In this document: piece by piece, positions 16,901 to 25,998 of the stretch
How positions within the stretch are numbered: the stretch's first letter is position 1
How the letters are laid out: the number at the start of each line of letters is the position of its first letter
DNA from: Clostridium pasteurianum BC1
GTDB lineage: Bacteria > Bacillota > Clostridia > Clostridiales > Clostridiaceae
Direction: 5' to 3'
Assembly: GCF_000389635.1 (NCBI RefSeq)
Contig: NC_021182.1
Location: 4,257,925 to 4,321,924, forward strand
DNA: 64,000 nucleotides
Translations under genes and position numbers: made by a program
Notes under the pieces: generated by a model
What the model was told of the DNA's origin: nothing
Databases searched by the model: none
Seen by the model: the letters and a program-made list of their open reading frames with translations, nothing else

Positions 16901-17263
16901 CTAATCGTTATACTGCAAAGCAGCTCTTCCCTCATCTTCACTGCTTATACGTATAACATTTTGTACATCATAGACAAATATTTTTCCATCGCCTATTTTT
17001 CCTGTGTGAAGTACTTTCTTTGCTGTTTCAACTACAGATTCCACAGGTACGTCACATACTACTATCTCTACTTTTATTTTTGGCAGCAGGTTTATATCTA
17101 CTGTGGTTCCTCTGTAATATTCCTTATGTCCCTTTTGCATTCCGCAACCTAAAACGTTTGAAACTGTCATTCCTGTAATTCCAATTCCATCTAAGGCATT
17201 TTTTAATTCCTCAAACTTTCCAGGAGCAGTTATAATATCTATCTTTGTAAGTTTTTCGCTCAT
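16901..17263 (-). CDS. glnK: PII-family nitrogen regulatory protein
   Basis: 120 residues. PII proteins sense ATP/ADP and 2-oxoglutarate and block AmtB when nitrogen is plentiful. The T-loop GCGMQKGHKEYYRGTTVD carries tyrosines at 49 and 50, near the usual modification site, and the second PII signature lies in HTGKIGDGKIFVYDV. It directly follows amtB on the same strand with 55 bases between, the classical amtB-glnK order. Start ATG follows GAAGGGGG. No attenuator or operator-like box precedes the unit, so it is outside the regulon described here. Confidence 0.93.
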   Translation of the reverse strand: MSEKLTKIDIITAPGKFEELKNALDGIGITGMTVSNVLGCGMQKGHKEYYRGTTVDINLLPKIKVEIVVCDVPVESVVETAKKVLHTGKIGDGKIFVYDVQNVIRISSEDEGRAALQYND

Positions 17264-17318
17264 GATAATACCCCCTTCTTATATATATTATATCCGCAAT
17301 AAAATATTTGTTCTTAAA

Positions 17319-18548
17319 TTAATTATTTACTCCGCCATAAGCTTCTTCACCGTGAAGAGTAACATCTAATCCTGTCTGTTCTTCTTCTTCACTTACTCTG
17401 ATTCCCATAATCTTATCTATTACTTTTAATATGATGAAGGTTACTACTGCTGAATACACAACTGTTGCTATAATTGCTACCAGTTGAGCACCTAACAATT
17501 TAATATTTCCATAATATAGTCCATTTGCTCCTGCTGAATTTATTGTTGTTGATGCAAATATTCCTGTAGCAATTCCTCCCCAAATTCCGCCTATTCCATG
17601 ACATCCAAAAGCATCTAATGCATCATCATAACCAAATTTCGCTTTCATGAAAGTTACTGCATGGAAACAAACAATCCCTCCAATAAGTCCAATTACTAAT
17701 GATGCCATTGGTGTTACAAAACCTGAACCCGGTGTTATTGCTACCAATCCTGCCACTAGTCCACTAGCAACTCCTAGAGATGTTATTTTCTTTCTATAAA
17801 AATACTCGCAAGCACTCCATGCTATAGCTGAAGCTGCTGCTGCTGTATTTGTTGTTAAAAATGCACTTCCTGCTAAATTGTTTATTCCTAGAGCACTTCC
17901 TGCATTAAATCCAAACCATCCAAACCACAATAAAGCTGCTCCTAATACTGTCATTGGAAGATTATGTGGTATTGATATCTTCTTTCTTTTTCCAAGTACT
18001 ATTGCTGCTACAAGCCCTGATACTCCGGAGCTTATATGAACTACGTTTCCTCCAGCAAAGTCTAAGGCTCCTAAAGTTCTTATCCAGCCTCCTACTCCCC
18101 ATACCCAGTGAGCAATTGGATCATAAACCAATGTGGTCCATAATAACACAAATAATGCAAAGGCTAAGAATTTCATTCTTTCAGCAATTGCTCCTGAAAT
18201 TAATGCTGGTGTTATTATTGCAAACATTAACTGGAATAGCATAAATACCTGCTGTGGTATTGTAGCTGCATAATCAGCATTTGGTGCAAAACCTACTCCA
18301 CTTAATCCAAAGAAATTAAAACCACCTATTATTCCTTTTATATCAGTTCCAAAAGCTAAAGTATAACCTATGAATATCCATTGAATTGATACAATTGCCA
18401 ACGCTGCATAACTATACATTGTGGTACTTAATACATTTTTTCTTTTTACCATTCCTCCATAGAATAATGCCAGTCCTGGAGTCATTAACATAACTAATGC
18501 TGCTGCAATAATTACAAATGCGGTATCTCCTGAATTTACTCCATTCAT
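17319..18548 (-). CDS. amtB: Ammonium transporter
   Basis: 409 residues with eleven predicted membrane segments, as in the Amt/Mep/Rh family. The typical motifs AHWVWGVGGW, ALLWFGWFGFNAGSA and FGCHGIGGIWGG (with the pore histidine) are present. It forms a trimer that conducts ammonium into the cell, gated by the PII protein encoded next. The C-terminal tail ends EEAYGGVNN. The 320-base upstream region (18549-18868) is AT-rich and shows no element I can name. Confidence 0.93.
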   Translation of the reverse strand: MNGVNSGDTAFVIIAAALVMLMTPGLALFYGGMVKRKNVLSTTMYSYAALAIVSIQWIFIGYTLAFGTDIKGIIGGFNFFGLSGVGFAPNADYAATIPQQVFMLFQLMFAIITPALISGAIAERMKFLAFALFVLLWTTLVYDPIAHWVWGVGGWIRTLGALDFAGGNVVHISSGVSGLVAAIVLGKRKKISIPHNLPMTVLGAALLWFGWFGFNAGSALGINNLAGSAFLTTNTAAAASAIAWSACEYFYRKKITSLGVASGLVAGLVAITPGSGFVTPMASLVIGLIGGIVCFHAVTFMKAKFGYDDALDAFGCHGIGGIWGGIATGIFASTTINSAGANGLYYGNIKLLGAQLVAIIATVVYSAVVTFIILKVIDKIMGIRVSEEEEQTGLDVTLHGEEAYGGVNN

Positions 18549-18868
18549 TTAAAAGCCCCCTTTTAGATAATTTAATAAAATATAAATAAAATATTAATGC
18601 TGTGACATTTAAAATATTACTGAGTTTTAAAATAAATGTCAATATATTTTTATCAATTTATCAAGAAAACATTACTGGAAATATTAATCTTTTATTTTTT
18701 TACTTTAAAAGAATGCTTATTAAGATAACTATTAAAATTGATTTCAGTAAATAATTCAGCAAATAATCGATAAAACCTAATTTTCTTTATGAATAATTTG
18801 AAAGTGATTAACCTTTTTTCCAGTTTATGCATAATATATAACTGTAGTAAATTTTATGGAGGTATATC

Positions 18869-19210
18869 GTGAATACTAATAACGATAACAACGAACAAAA
18901 AGTAAATAATTACTATGATACAGAAAATGTGAATTATGACTATAATACTTATCCATCACCATACGATTCTTATTACCCTGAGTACAATGATTATAGATCT
19001 TACAATGAACCTATATTTGATAATTATGAAAATCCTGAAGAATATGAATATCTTAATATTGATGATGATTATCAGTACAGACAGGGTGAATTTGGAAGAC
19101 CTAGACGTAGAAGACGCAGAAGACGTAGACGTAGATCCCAATTTCCTTTTATTATCTTCCCATTCTTTTTCCCATTTGAAGGATTCGATGATGACTGGGA
19201 GGACTTTTAA
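18869..19210 (+). CDS. Acidic Tyr/Asn-rich protein with an Arg tract and aromatic tail
   Basis: 113 residues from GTG 18869 with GGAGG upstream. Residues 1-70 are almost only Asn, Asp, Glu, Tyr and Ser. A block of eleven arginines follows (about residues 80-91), then FPFIIFPFFFPFEGFDDD and a short acidic end. The Arg run is coded mainly by AGA and CGT, not by a simple repeat, which suggests it is selected. No signal peptide. Such composition recalls spore-coat or RNA-binding low-complexity proteins, but I do not recognise a family. A terminator follows at 19238. Confidence 0.6.
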   Translation: MNTNNDNNEQKVNNYYDTENVNYDYNTYPSPYDSYYPEYNDYRSYNEPIFDNYENPEEYEYLNIDDDYQYRQGEFGRPRRRRRRRRRRRSQFPFIIFPFFFPFEGFDDDWEDF

Positions 19211-19237
19211 AAAAATATTTTTTCTTTGAAAATAGAG

Positions 19238-19275
19238 AGCTATTTAGTTATTTTTACTTAACTGAATAGCTTTTT
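19238..19275 (+). terminator. Terminator of the Arg-tract protein gene
   Basis: AGCTATTTAGTT pairs with AACTGAATAGCT, followed by TTTTTATTTT. Confidence 0.75.
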
Positions 19276-19296
19276 ATTTTATTCAAAATCAAATAA

Positions 19297-19408
19297 GAAC
19301 TCGTAGATGGAATGAACATAAAATTAAGTTGAAGTAAAAACAAGTATGTTCCTAAGCAACGAATTCTAGGCATCAGATTAAATAAAAACTTTATCTGATG
19401 CCTAGAAC
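19297..19408 (-). repeat. Diverged copy of the dispersed repeat with perfect palindrome
   Basis: On the minus strand TCTAGGCATCAGAT pairs exactly with ATCTGATGCCTAGA; the following GAATTCGTTGCTTAGGAACA resembles GAAATCGTTATCCAGGGACG in the 25223 copy. It lies just past the nitrogenase-like operon and may also act as its transcript end. Confidence 0.45.
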
Positions 19409-19447
19409 TGTATATAGAATCTTTATATTATAATTTGTCACTTATAA

Positions 19448-20770
19448 TTAATTATGTCTTGACAAGACTTTATTATAAATATCTTCTATTAAATTTAATC
19501 CCCCTGTATATCCTACATAATTACGTTGAAGTATAGTTCTGTCTACTATTGGCAATCCAACGCTTACATTTGTAGCTCCGAGATGTGCTGCAATATCTAC
19601 ATCCCAGGAACTTCCTAAAATTAATGGACTTATATTAATCTGGAACTTAGATAATTCTGAATTAATTATTCCTCCATCTTGAGAAAAGGTTATATCAGAA
19701 GATATATTTGGTGCAATATTTTTAAAATATCCTCTAATTTCATCTCTAAATACCTCTGGAACATCTTCAGTTATAAACTGATGTTCAGGCAAGAGTCCCA
19801 AATCATTTATTAAAAACCTAGTCATGGCAAGAGAATAGGCTGAATCATTTATAGTAAAAAATCTTTTAGGTAAATTAAATCTAAATTCCACTAAAAAATC
19901 TGCTAATCTAGTTAAATAGTGATAGTATTCATTTTCTTCCTTTTTTATCACTTCATCAACTACTTTTTTATCTATACCTGCATAATCAGCCACTTTATTC
20001 AAAAATTTTGAAGTTTCAACTGCTCCAATAGGAAGTATTGGATAATGTAAATACGGTGTATTAAACTTTTTCTCCAAAAGCTTGACAGTTTTTATACCTA
20101 TCCAAGGAGAAATTACAATATTAAATTCAGCCTTTGGTATAAGGTTTATAGCTTCAATACCTCCACCATTATATCCAAATAATATGTTTGCCTTAAGTCC
20201 TATACTTTCAAGCAATCTTTTTATTTCTTTTAGATCCCCTTCCCAAAATGGGTCATGAATGGGAACTGATGCAAAAACATTTACAAGCCCCGGTATTTTT
20301 TCTTCATCAGCTTTTAAATATTGATTTATTATAGCCTCAAGGACAAGTTCATGTCCCTTATAGGCGTCGCCTTTAAATCCTGCTGTTTCTGCATATACTA
20401 TAGGTATATCTTGTCTTTGAAAATCTCTAACCACATTTCCTATATCGTCTCCTATTATATCAGAGGTACATCCCGTAAGAACTACAAATAAATCGCCATC
20501 CATTATCTTTAAAGTACTCTCTATAAGCTTTTTAAGTTTACTTTCTGCTCCAAATACTACATCTTTTTCTAACATATTGCTGCAGGGAATAGCATCTCCT
20601 CCAGCATATCTTGTACCTTGATAACCTCCACAGGTGGACATTGCTGCTGATAACTTTGAACTACATCCTGGTCCTGCATGCAAAATAGGTATAGCTCTTT
20701 CTATAGCTACAACAGTTTGCTGTGCACCAAGAGCACAAAAATGTCTTGGTTCTTGAATTAATTCACTCAT
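19448..20770 (-). CDS. Nitrogenase-like component 1, K-type (beta) subunit, first operon
   Basis: 440 residues. Cys12, Cys36 (HAGPGCSSK) and Cys101 (LTGCTSDIIGDD) match the spacing of the three P-cluster cysteines of NifK. It starts with MSELIQEPRHFCALGA and lacks the N-terminal extension of NifK. Its start overlaps the stop of the D-type gene by four bases, so the two are coupled and presumably form one heterotetramer. No nifH-like reductase gene is in the window. NifK proper, NifN and methylthio-alkane reductase K subunits are alternatives; the leader and operator context favours a sulfur-related reductase. This is inference. Confidence 0.8.
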   Translation of the reverse strand: MSELIQEPRHFCALGAQQTVVAIERAIPILHAGPGCSSKLSAAMSTCGGYQGTRYAGGDAIPCSNMLEKDVVFGAESKLKKLIESTLKIMDGDLFVVLTGCTSDIIGDDIGNVVRDFQRQDIPIVYAETAGFKGDAYKGHELVLEAIINQYLKADEEKIPGLVNVFASVPIHDPFWEGDLKEIKRLLESIGLKANILFGYNGGGIEAINLIPKAEFNIVISPWIGIKTVKLLEKKFNTPYLHYPILPIGAVETSKFLNKVADYAGIDKKVVDEVIKKEENEYYHYLTRLADFLVEFRFNLPKRFFTINDSAYSLAMTRFLINDLGLLPEHQFITEDVPEVFRDEIRGYFKNIAPNISSDITFSQDGGIINSELSKFQINISPLILGSSWDVDIAAHLGATNVSVGLPIVDRTILQRNYVGYTGGLNLIEDIYNKVLSRHN

Positions 20771-22230
20771 TTTTTTCTTCCCTCCATAAACTTAAATGTT
20801 TCCTGCTGTAACCACCAATCAGTATAAGGAAGTTTATTATGGGAAGCTATACCTTTAACAAAGGAAGTATTGCTAATTGTATCTAAAATTAGCTCTCCAT
20901 AATTTATCAATCCCTGATATCCAACTCCATAATGTTCATCCAAAGATAAAAATGATGGTATTCCTAGTTTTGTAGCCCATATTGTACCCGTATGTCTACC
21001 TATATATATATCCGGCTTATACTTATACAGCATACTAACTAATTCATAGGATTGCTTATTGCAAACAGAAAGTTTAAAATTTCCATAATGCTCTACATCA
21101 TTTCTTAAAGTATCAGATTTCTTATCAAAATTATCAAATATGGGATCATGATGCCAGGTAGAGACCCCTACAAGATCCATACCAAGTTCTTTCACAATGG
21201 CCACTATGCTATGAGCATAAGCTGAACCTGCACCTATAAAAACTTTTTTCCCTGACAGTTTTTTTCTAAGTTCTGCTATTTGGAAAGCTGTCCTGTTTTT
21301 TTCTTCTTCTATAAGTTCTTCAACCTCATCCTCTTTATGAACTATTTTACCAAGTTCTCTAATCCATGCATTAAAACCGGCTGCTCCATAAGGCCCTGGA
21401 GCTTTAACTTCAGGTACTCCAAAATATTTTTCCAACCCTGCAGCTAAATATGTTCCCAAAGTAGAACATATTTGCAGTGTAGCAGCGGCTTCTGAAATAT
21501 GGCTAAGCTGTTCTATAGTAGTAAAAGGAACAATATAATTAACTTTAAGTCCAATTTTCCCAAGAAGTGGTGAAAATACATCTGTGCCATGAAAATTAAT
21601 TATATTTACTACATCGGACTTTTTTTCTCTTGCAGGTTTAACTATTTTTCTCAAAATCCCATGATAAGAAGCATCAAATCCTGTAGCCCAAATTCTTGAA
21701 CGAAAACCTTCACAATATATGGGAACTACAGGTATGCCAATTTCCTTTTCAATTTTATCCGTTACACTTTCAATATCATCCCCAATTATTGCAGAGACAC
21801 AGGTAGTAGTTACAAATATAGCTTTGGGATTAAACCTATTTTTTGCCTCTCTTATGGCATTTTCAAGTTTATTTAAGCCCCCATATATAGTATCTTTTTC
21901 AGTTAAATTTGTATTTATATATTGTACATTGCATACCGGTATATTTCTCGCTTTTCTCCCTGATCTATTTACTAAATTACGTCTTGGTATATCACCACTA
22001 CAACCTGCTGGACCATGTTCTACAATTGCAGCATCCTGAATACAGGATAATTGATTCATAACTTGATCCGCACTACAGGTTGTACATTGAGTAAAAGACC
22101 TATCACGATTACATAAAGTTTTATTGTCATAACTCTCACATAAATCAGAAGCAGTACCTTCATAGCCATTAATTGAATTAAGTCTCTTCTCCCTTATTTC
22201 AACTGAAGATTTTTCTATATTGACTCCCAT
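20767..22230 (-). CDS. Nitrogenase-like component 1, D-type (alpha) subunit, first operon
   Basis: 487 residues. Cys52, Cys77 (EHGPAGCSGD) and Cys144 (TTTCVSAIIGDD) fit the NifD P-cluster spacing. LQICSTLGTYLAAGLEKYFGVP aligns with the NifD segment holding the cofactor cysteine (Cys275 in Azotobacter). The cofactor histidine region of NifD corresponds to LSLDEHYGVGYQG, where the histidine itself seems not to align. That pattern argues for a cofactor unlike FeMo-co. It ends in YTDWW, as does the second operon's D protein. First gene of a two-gene unit behind attenuator copy 9. Candidate: alternative reductase such as methylthio-alkane reductase. Confidence 0.8.
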   Translation of the reverse strand: MGVNIEKSSVEIREKRLNSINGYEGTASDLCESYDNKTLCNRDRSFTQCTTCSADQVMNQLSCIQDAAIVEHGPAGCSGDIPRRNLVNRSGRKARNIPVCNVQYINTNLTEKDTIYGGLNKLENAIREAKNRFNPKAIFVTTTCVSAIIGDDIESVTDKIEKEIGIPVVPIYCEGFRSRIWATGFDASYHGILRKIVKPAREKKSDVVNIINFHGTDVFSPLLGKIGLKVNYIVPFTTIEQLSHISEAAATLQICSTLGTYLAAGLEKYFGVPEVKAPGPYGAAGFNAWIRELGKIVHKEDEVEELIEEEKNRTAFQIAELRKKLSGKKVFIGAGSAYAHSIVAIVKELGMDLVGVSTWHHDPIFDNFDKKSDTLRNDVEHYGNFKLSVCNKQSYELVSMLYKYKPDIYIGRHTGTIWATKLGIPSFLSLDEHYGVGYQGLINYGELILDTISNTSFVKGIASHNKLPYTDWWLQQETFKFMEGRKK

Positions 22231-22366
22231 ATTTTTCCCCCTTAATATTCTAAAATTTTACCCTTACAAAATTTCAATACATAAAATTTCAAAGCTTGTA
22301 ATTATTAACGCACACATTTTTTACATGACCTAATTAACTGTATAGAATTTAAACTTATATTTTCAA

Positions 22367-22439
22367 CAAAAAAAGACCATGTTTCACTCTATTCATCTCA
22401 ATAGTAGTGAACATGGTCTCTAGTTTTTCTAGTTGACCG
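22367..22439 (-). promoter_or_regulatory. Leader attenuator, copy 9
   Basis: Minus strand: GGTC, AA, CTAG, loop AAAAA, CTAG, A, GACC, then GACCATGTTCAC terminator stem and eight T. The outer helix here is GGTC/GACC, all Watson-Crick, against GGTT/GACC elsewhere. Confidence 0.8.
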
Positions 22440-22481
22440 TTCTTAAATTATATTCAAAATATTTGCATTAATACTAAAATT

Positions 22482-22510
22482 ATTATAATTTTACTTTTAC
22501 AATTTGTCAA
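22482..22510 (-). promoter_or_regulatory. Promoter of the first nitrogenase-like operon
   Basis: TTGACA (22505-22510), 17-base spacer, TATAAT (22482-22487) on the minus strand, the strongest promoter of the set. The operator-like box is at best weak here. The remainder of 22511-22661 shows nothing clear. Confidence 0.7.
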
Positions 22511-22661
22511 ATTATATTATAATAACTCCCAAAATATATTTATCCTATATTGGGCAAGTAATCCTTATAAGCTTTGATATCACTAGATTTTTCTGTAAAA
22601 ATTTATCAAATGTTTGCCAAATTACTTTTCACAATTTTAGATTACTAAATAAAAGTTTTCT

Positions 22662-23621
22662 TTATATATCAAAATTTACTACATTAATTGCTTTATTATC
22701 TATAAAAGACTCTATATTTTCACCTAAAAGATCAATAAGTCTTTGCCTTGATTCAACGCATTTGCATCCTATATGTGGAGTTAAAATAACATTGTCCATA
22801 CAAAACAGTGGATTATCAAAAGCTGGCGGTTCCGGATACTGAACATCTAGTGCAGCTCCTGCAATTTCTTTACTTTTAAGTGCTTCAATTAAATCTGTTT
22901 CCTTTATCATAGCCCCTCTTGCTGTATTTATAATAAATGCAGAAGACTTCATAAGTTTTAGCTTATTACTATCTATAAGGTATTTCGTATCTTCAGTAAG
23001 TGCACAATGAAGCGTTACAAAATCACTTTTTTCAAGCAATTCATCTAAAGAAACAAACTCTACATTATCAATAGCTTTTACACTCCTATTGTGTACTAGT
23101 ATCTTCATTCCTAAGCTTAGCGCAGTTTTTATTACACGTTGTCCTATAGCCCCTGCTCCAATTACTCCTAAAGTTTTTCCATTTATCTCAAAATGCGGCA
23201 CTTGTAAATCTTTACTAAAATTATCGAAATTGTTTTGTTTAAGCATAACCTGTTGTTTAGAAAGTGATGAACTTAAATTTAATATAAAAGCTATAACAAG
23301 CTGTGCTACAGCATCAGTACTATATCCTGGAACATTACATACAGATATATTCTTATCTCTAGCAGCCTTTATATCTATGTTATTATAGCCTGTACCAGCT
23401 TCACAGATAAGTTCTACAGAAGATGGAAATTTAGCTATCAGTTCTCCACTAAGAGGAAGTTCTTTAGTTACCACTATATTTTGTCCCTTAACTCTTTCTA
23501 AAATTTCACTTTCAGCACTAGTATCATATTGGGTAATCTTAGTAAAGCTATTTAACTTAGAAAAATCAATATTATTATCAAAATTTAACTTTTTAGAATT
23601 CAAAAATACTGTACTCTTCAT
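22662..23621 (-). CDS. D-2-hydroxyacid dehydrogenase, NAD-dependent
   Basis: 319 residues. The NAD-binding fold begins GKTLGVIGAGAIGQRVIK (about residue 148). The catalytic residues lie in NTARGAMI (Arg), the Glu of YPEPP and the His of LTPHIG. The family reduces 2-oxoacids or oxidises D-2-hydroxyacids; phosphoglycerate and glycerate dehydrogenases are relatives, and the substrate cannot be told from sequence. ATG follows TTAGGAG. It is divergent from the metI remnant only 76 bases away, at what looks like a deletion junction. Confidence 0.85.
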   Translation of the reverse strand: MKSTVFLNSKKLNFDNNIDFSKLNSFTKITQYDTSAESEILERVKGQNIVVTKELPLSGELIAKFPSSVELICEAGTGYNNIDIKAARDKNISVCNVPGYSTDAVAQLVIAFILNLSSSLSKQQVMLKQNNFDNFSKDLQVPHFEINGKTLGVIGAGAIGQRVIKTALSLGMKILVHNRSVKAIDNVEFVSLDELLEKSDFVTLHCALTEDTKYLIDSNKLKLMKSSAFIINTARGAMIKETDLIEALKSKEIAGAALDVQYPEPPAFDNPLFCMDNVILTPHIGCKCVESRQRLIDLLGENIESFIDNKAINVVNFDI

Positions 23622-23697
23622 TTTTACACTCCTAACATAGTAAAATATTTTAATTCAAGTATAATCCTCATATAAATTGCTGTCAAAAGTTTTGTAT

Positions 23698-24056
23698 ATA
23701 TGTTAAGAGAGGTTTATTTATCTATCACTGTTGAAAGAGGAAAGATTGAAGCAGCTCTTTCTATGGGCGCAAATCAGTTTCAAATAGTGTCTAAAGTAAT
23801 TGTACCAGAAGCACTACCATCACTAATAAGAGGATTTACGTTAGGTCTTATTTCAATAATTGGAGCAACTGCAGTGGCTGGTGCAACAGGTGCAGGCGGG
23901 CTTGGTGATTTAGCCATTAGATTTGGTTATCAGAGATATAGAACTGATGTATTATTCAGTACAGTTGTTATAATTGTTCTATTGGTACAGGGAGTTCAAC
24001 TTTTAGGAGACTTCTCAGCAAGGCAAGTTAATAAAAAAAGATATAAATTTGAATAA
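23698..24056 (+). pseudogene. metI: 5'-truncated methionine ABC permease (metI remnant)
   Basis: Encodes the C-terminal half of a MetI-type permease, about 118 residues of a usual 215-220. It contains the EAA loop (EAALSMGANQFQIV...PEALPSLIRG) and the segment ATAVAGATGAGGLGDLAIRFGY. No ribosome site precedes the first ATG and the first membrane segments are missing. A ligand-binding lipoprotein gene follows 24 bases later. The ATPase gene metN is absent. The transporter encoded here is therefore broken unless another locus supplies the parts. Confidence 0.75.
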
Positions 24057-24080
24057 CAAGAATTTAAGGGGGTAATTTTC

Positions 24081-24896
24081 ATGAAATTTAAAAAAATACT
24101 ATTTGCATCAATTATGTCAGGAGTACTATTGCTAGGAGGTTGTGGTACTAAAAGTGCTGATAAAACATCAACCTCTTCAAAGGAAGTAACAATAAAGATA
24201 ATGGCAAGCGTCACACCACACACAGAAATACTTGAACATATTAAACCTGTATTAAAAAAGGAAGGTATAAATCTTCAAATTATATCTAGTGATGAGCAGG
24301 CTAACGAATCTGTTAGAGATAAGATAGTAGATGCCAACTATGACCAGCACTTACCTTATCTTCGATCTGTTGCTAAAGAAATACACTTTGATTATTCAGT
24401 ATTATGTGCTGTTGACGTAGAACCAATAGGTTTTTATTCAAAGAAAATAAAGTCAATAGACGAACTTAAAAATGAAGCAAAAATCTTAATTACTAACGAT
24501 CCTTCCAATGAATACCGTATGCTAGTACTGCTTCAAAGTAAAGGACTTATAAAATTAAAAGATGGCATTAGTGATTTTAAAGCTACACCAAAAGATATTG
24601 TTGATAATCCTAAAAATTTAAAATTTATTGAAGTAGATCCAGGATTGCTTACAAGAAATCTTCCGGAAGTTGATGGAGCTATAATCAATACAAATAGGGT
24701 ATTAGAAGCTGGTATAGATCCAAAAACAGCTTTATTTAGAGAAGATGCTAAATCACCTTATGCCAATTTAGTTGTAGTAAGAAAAGTTGATGAAAAAAGA
24801 CCTGAACTTCAAAAACTTAAAGCAGCATTACTTACAGATGATGTAAGAAAATTTATAAATGAAAAATATGGTGTTGCTGTGGTTCCAGTTTTTTAG
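24081..24896 (+). CDS. metQ: MetQ/NlpA-family methionine-binding lipoprotein
   Basis: 271 residues. Signal peptide with lipobox LLGGC, then the NlpA fold: IKIMASVTPHTEILEHIKP, NYDQHLPYLRSVA and VDGAIINTNRVLEAG are family hallmarks near the methionine site. It delivers methionine or a related amino acid to the MetNI transporter. ATG follows AAGGGGG. It lies behind a truncated metI, so its own transporter seems lost, though it could serve a MetNI elsewhere. A terminator follows at 24939. Confidence 0.88.
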   Translation: MKFKKILFASIMSGVLLLGGCGTKSADKTSTSSKEVTIKIMASVTPHTEILEHIKPVLKKEGINLQIISSDEQANESVRDKIVDANYDQHLPYLRSVAKEIHFDYSVLCAVDVEPIGFYSKKIKSIDELKNEAKILITNDPSNEYRMLVLLQSKGLIKLKDGISDFKATPKDIVDNPKNLKFIEVDPGLLTRNLPEVDGAIINTNRVLEAGIDPKTALFREDAKSPYANLVVVRKVDEKRPELQKLKAALLTDDVRKFINEKYGVAVVPVF

Positions 24897-24938
24897 AGTG
24901 CTAAAGTAAAACTTTAACTATTTTGCAATATTAAAAAA

Positions 24939-24976
24939 ATCCTCAATAGGAATTTAAATTTCTACTGAGGATTTTT
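24939..24976 (+). terminator. Terminator of metQ
   Basis: AATCCTCAATAGGAAT pairs with TTTCTACTGAGGATT, followed by TTTATAATT. Confidence 0.8.
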
Positions 24977-25031
24977 ATAATTATATTGTTCGCTCTCCTC
25001 TTAGGACAAATCCTATTACAGCAGCCCATCA

Positions 25032-25178
25032 TCAGATAAAGTATGAACTTCCTATTGCAATGGCAAATAAAATTAATATAATACCTACGTTCTTTATTTT
25101 ATTTTTTTGTTTTTTCTTTCCTAATATGAAAATAACAATTCCTAAAATTAACATCACAATTATTGAAATACGCTCCAT
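25032..25178 (-). CDS. Small two-helix membrane peptide
   Basis: 48 residues on the minus strand, MERISIIVMLILGIVIFILG, a basic KKKQKNKIKN loop, then GIILILFAIAIGSSYFI. Two hydrophobic helices around a positive loop suit a small integral membrane protein. ATG 25178 has GGGGAA seven bases upstream. I recognise no family, and a chance frame cannot be excluded. Confidence 0.45.
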   Translation of the reverse strand: MERISIIVMLILGIVIFILGKKKQKNKIKNVGIILILFAIAIGSSYFI

Positions 25179-25222
25179 ACAACAATTCCCCTTCATGATA
25201 TATTTTAAAATACTATAAACAG

Positions 25223-25406
25223 AGTTCTTGGCATCAGGTGGAGTCTTTGTTTACGACCTCTGATACTTAGAAATCGTTATCCAGGGACGTAGCCACTCTT
25301 TACTCCCACTTTACGAAAAGCAGAGAACAAAAATTTTTGATTTTGCGTGAATCGCTTTTACAGAGTGCGGTGGGAGTATTAGAGTGGACAGTCATCGGAT
25401 AAATGT
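25223..25406 (-). repeat. Dispersed structured repeat, full inverted copy
   Basis: Inverted relative to the 16115 copy. CCACTCT (25293-25299) pairs with AGAGTGG (25381-25387) where the other copy has GTCGCTGT with ACAGCGAC, so pairing is kept though the bases changed. It begins with an imperfect palindrome around TTGGCATCAGGTGG and ends ATCGGATAAATG. Confidence 0.65.
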
Positions 25407-25466
25407 TTAGTTACACAAATAATACAATAAATTTTACTATTATTCAATTTTTATTATCAATAAATC

Positions 25467-25520
25467 TTATTTAGATTAATTATCCAAGGATGCACAGATA
25501 TTATCCTATCTTTAGAAAAA
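25467..25520 (-). repeat. Degenerate partial copy of the dispersed repeat
   Basis: TTAGATTAATTATCCAAGGA and the following ATCTTTAGAAAA match the middle of the repeat family next to the intact 25223 copy. Weak but collinear. Confidence 0.4.
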
Positions 25521-25522
25521 AC

Positions 25523-25560
25523 AAGCAAAATAAAATTTATTTTATTTTGCTTGGCTTTTT
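25523..25560. terminator. Perfect hairpin with T tract
   Basis: AAGCAAAATAAAAT pairs with ATTTTATTTTGCTT, followed by GGCTTTTTCC. No gene clearly reads into it; the 25561-25754 gap shows nothing else. Confidence 0.55.
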
Positions 25561-25754
25561 CCTCTGTGTAATTTTCTATTAGAAAGGCTAGTCTATTGTA
25601 AAAATTTTCTATATATAAATTACAATATAAAATAATTGATTACTTAATTAGAAATTATTGTTTTTTATATCTTCTAATTCCAACTTGTCCTATAATTACA
25701 TAGAATAAGTTTATCAAAACCACATAATATAATATCAGAAAGGAGATGTTAATT

Positions 25755-25949
25755 ATGGCAACCAGAAATAAAATTTTAGTTCCTGAAGCAAAAGAAGCTT
25801 TAAACCGCTTTAAAATGGAAGCTGCTACCGAAGTTGGAACTCCTTTAACTAATGGTTACAATGGAGACCTTACTTCAAGACAGAATGGTTCTGTTGGCGG
25901 ACAAATGGTTAAAAAAATAATTGAAAATTATGAAAACACTATAAAGTAA
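25755..25949 (+). CDS. Alpha/beta-type small acid-soluble spore protein 1
   Basis: 64 residues from ATG 25755, nine bases after AAAGGAG; the in-frame ATG at 25746 overlaps the ribosome site region and adds only MLI. The protein coats spore DNA and protects it from UV and heat. TEVGTPL holds the germination-protease cleavage site, and LTNGYNGDLTSRQNGSVGGQ is the classical family signature. A second copy follows. It should be expressed in the forespore by sigma-G. It shows that the organism forms endospores. Confidence 0.93.
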   Translation: MATRNKILVPEAKEALNRFKMEAATEVGTPLTNGYNGDLTSRQNGSVGGQMVKKIIENYENTIK

Positions 25950-25998
25950 ATTTTTTAAAATTTTATATAATATAACATAAAAAAGGAGATGTTTAATC

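Noticed and set aside
25746-25754. Upstream ATG for the first SASP
   Set aside because: It touches the ribosome site; the paralogue begins at the aligned downstream ATG.
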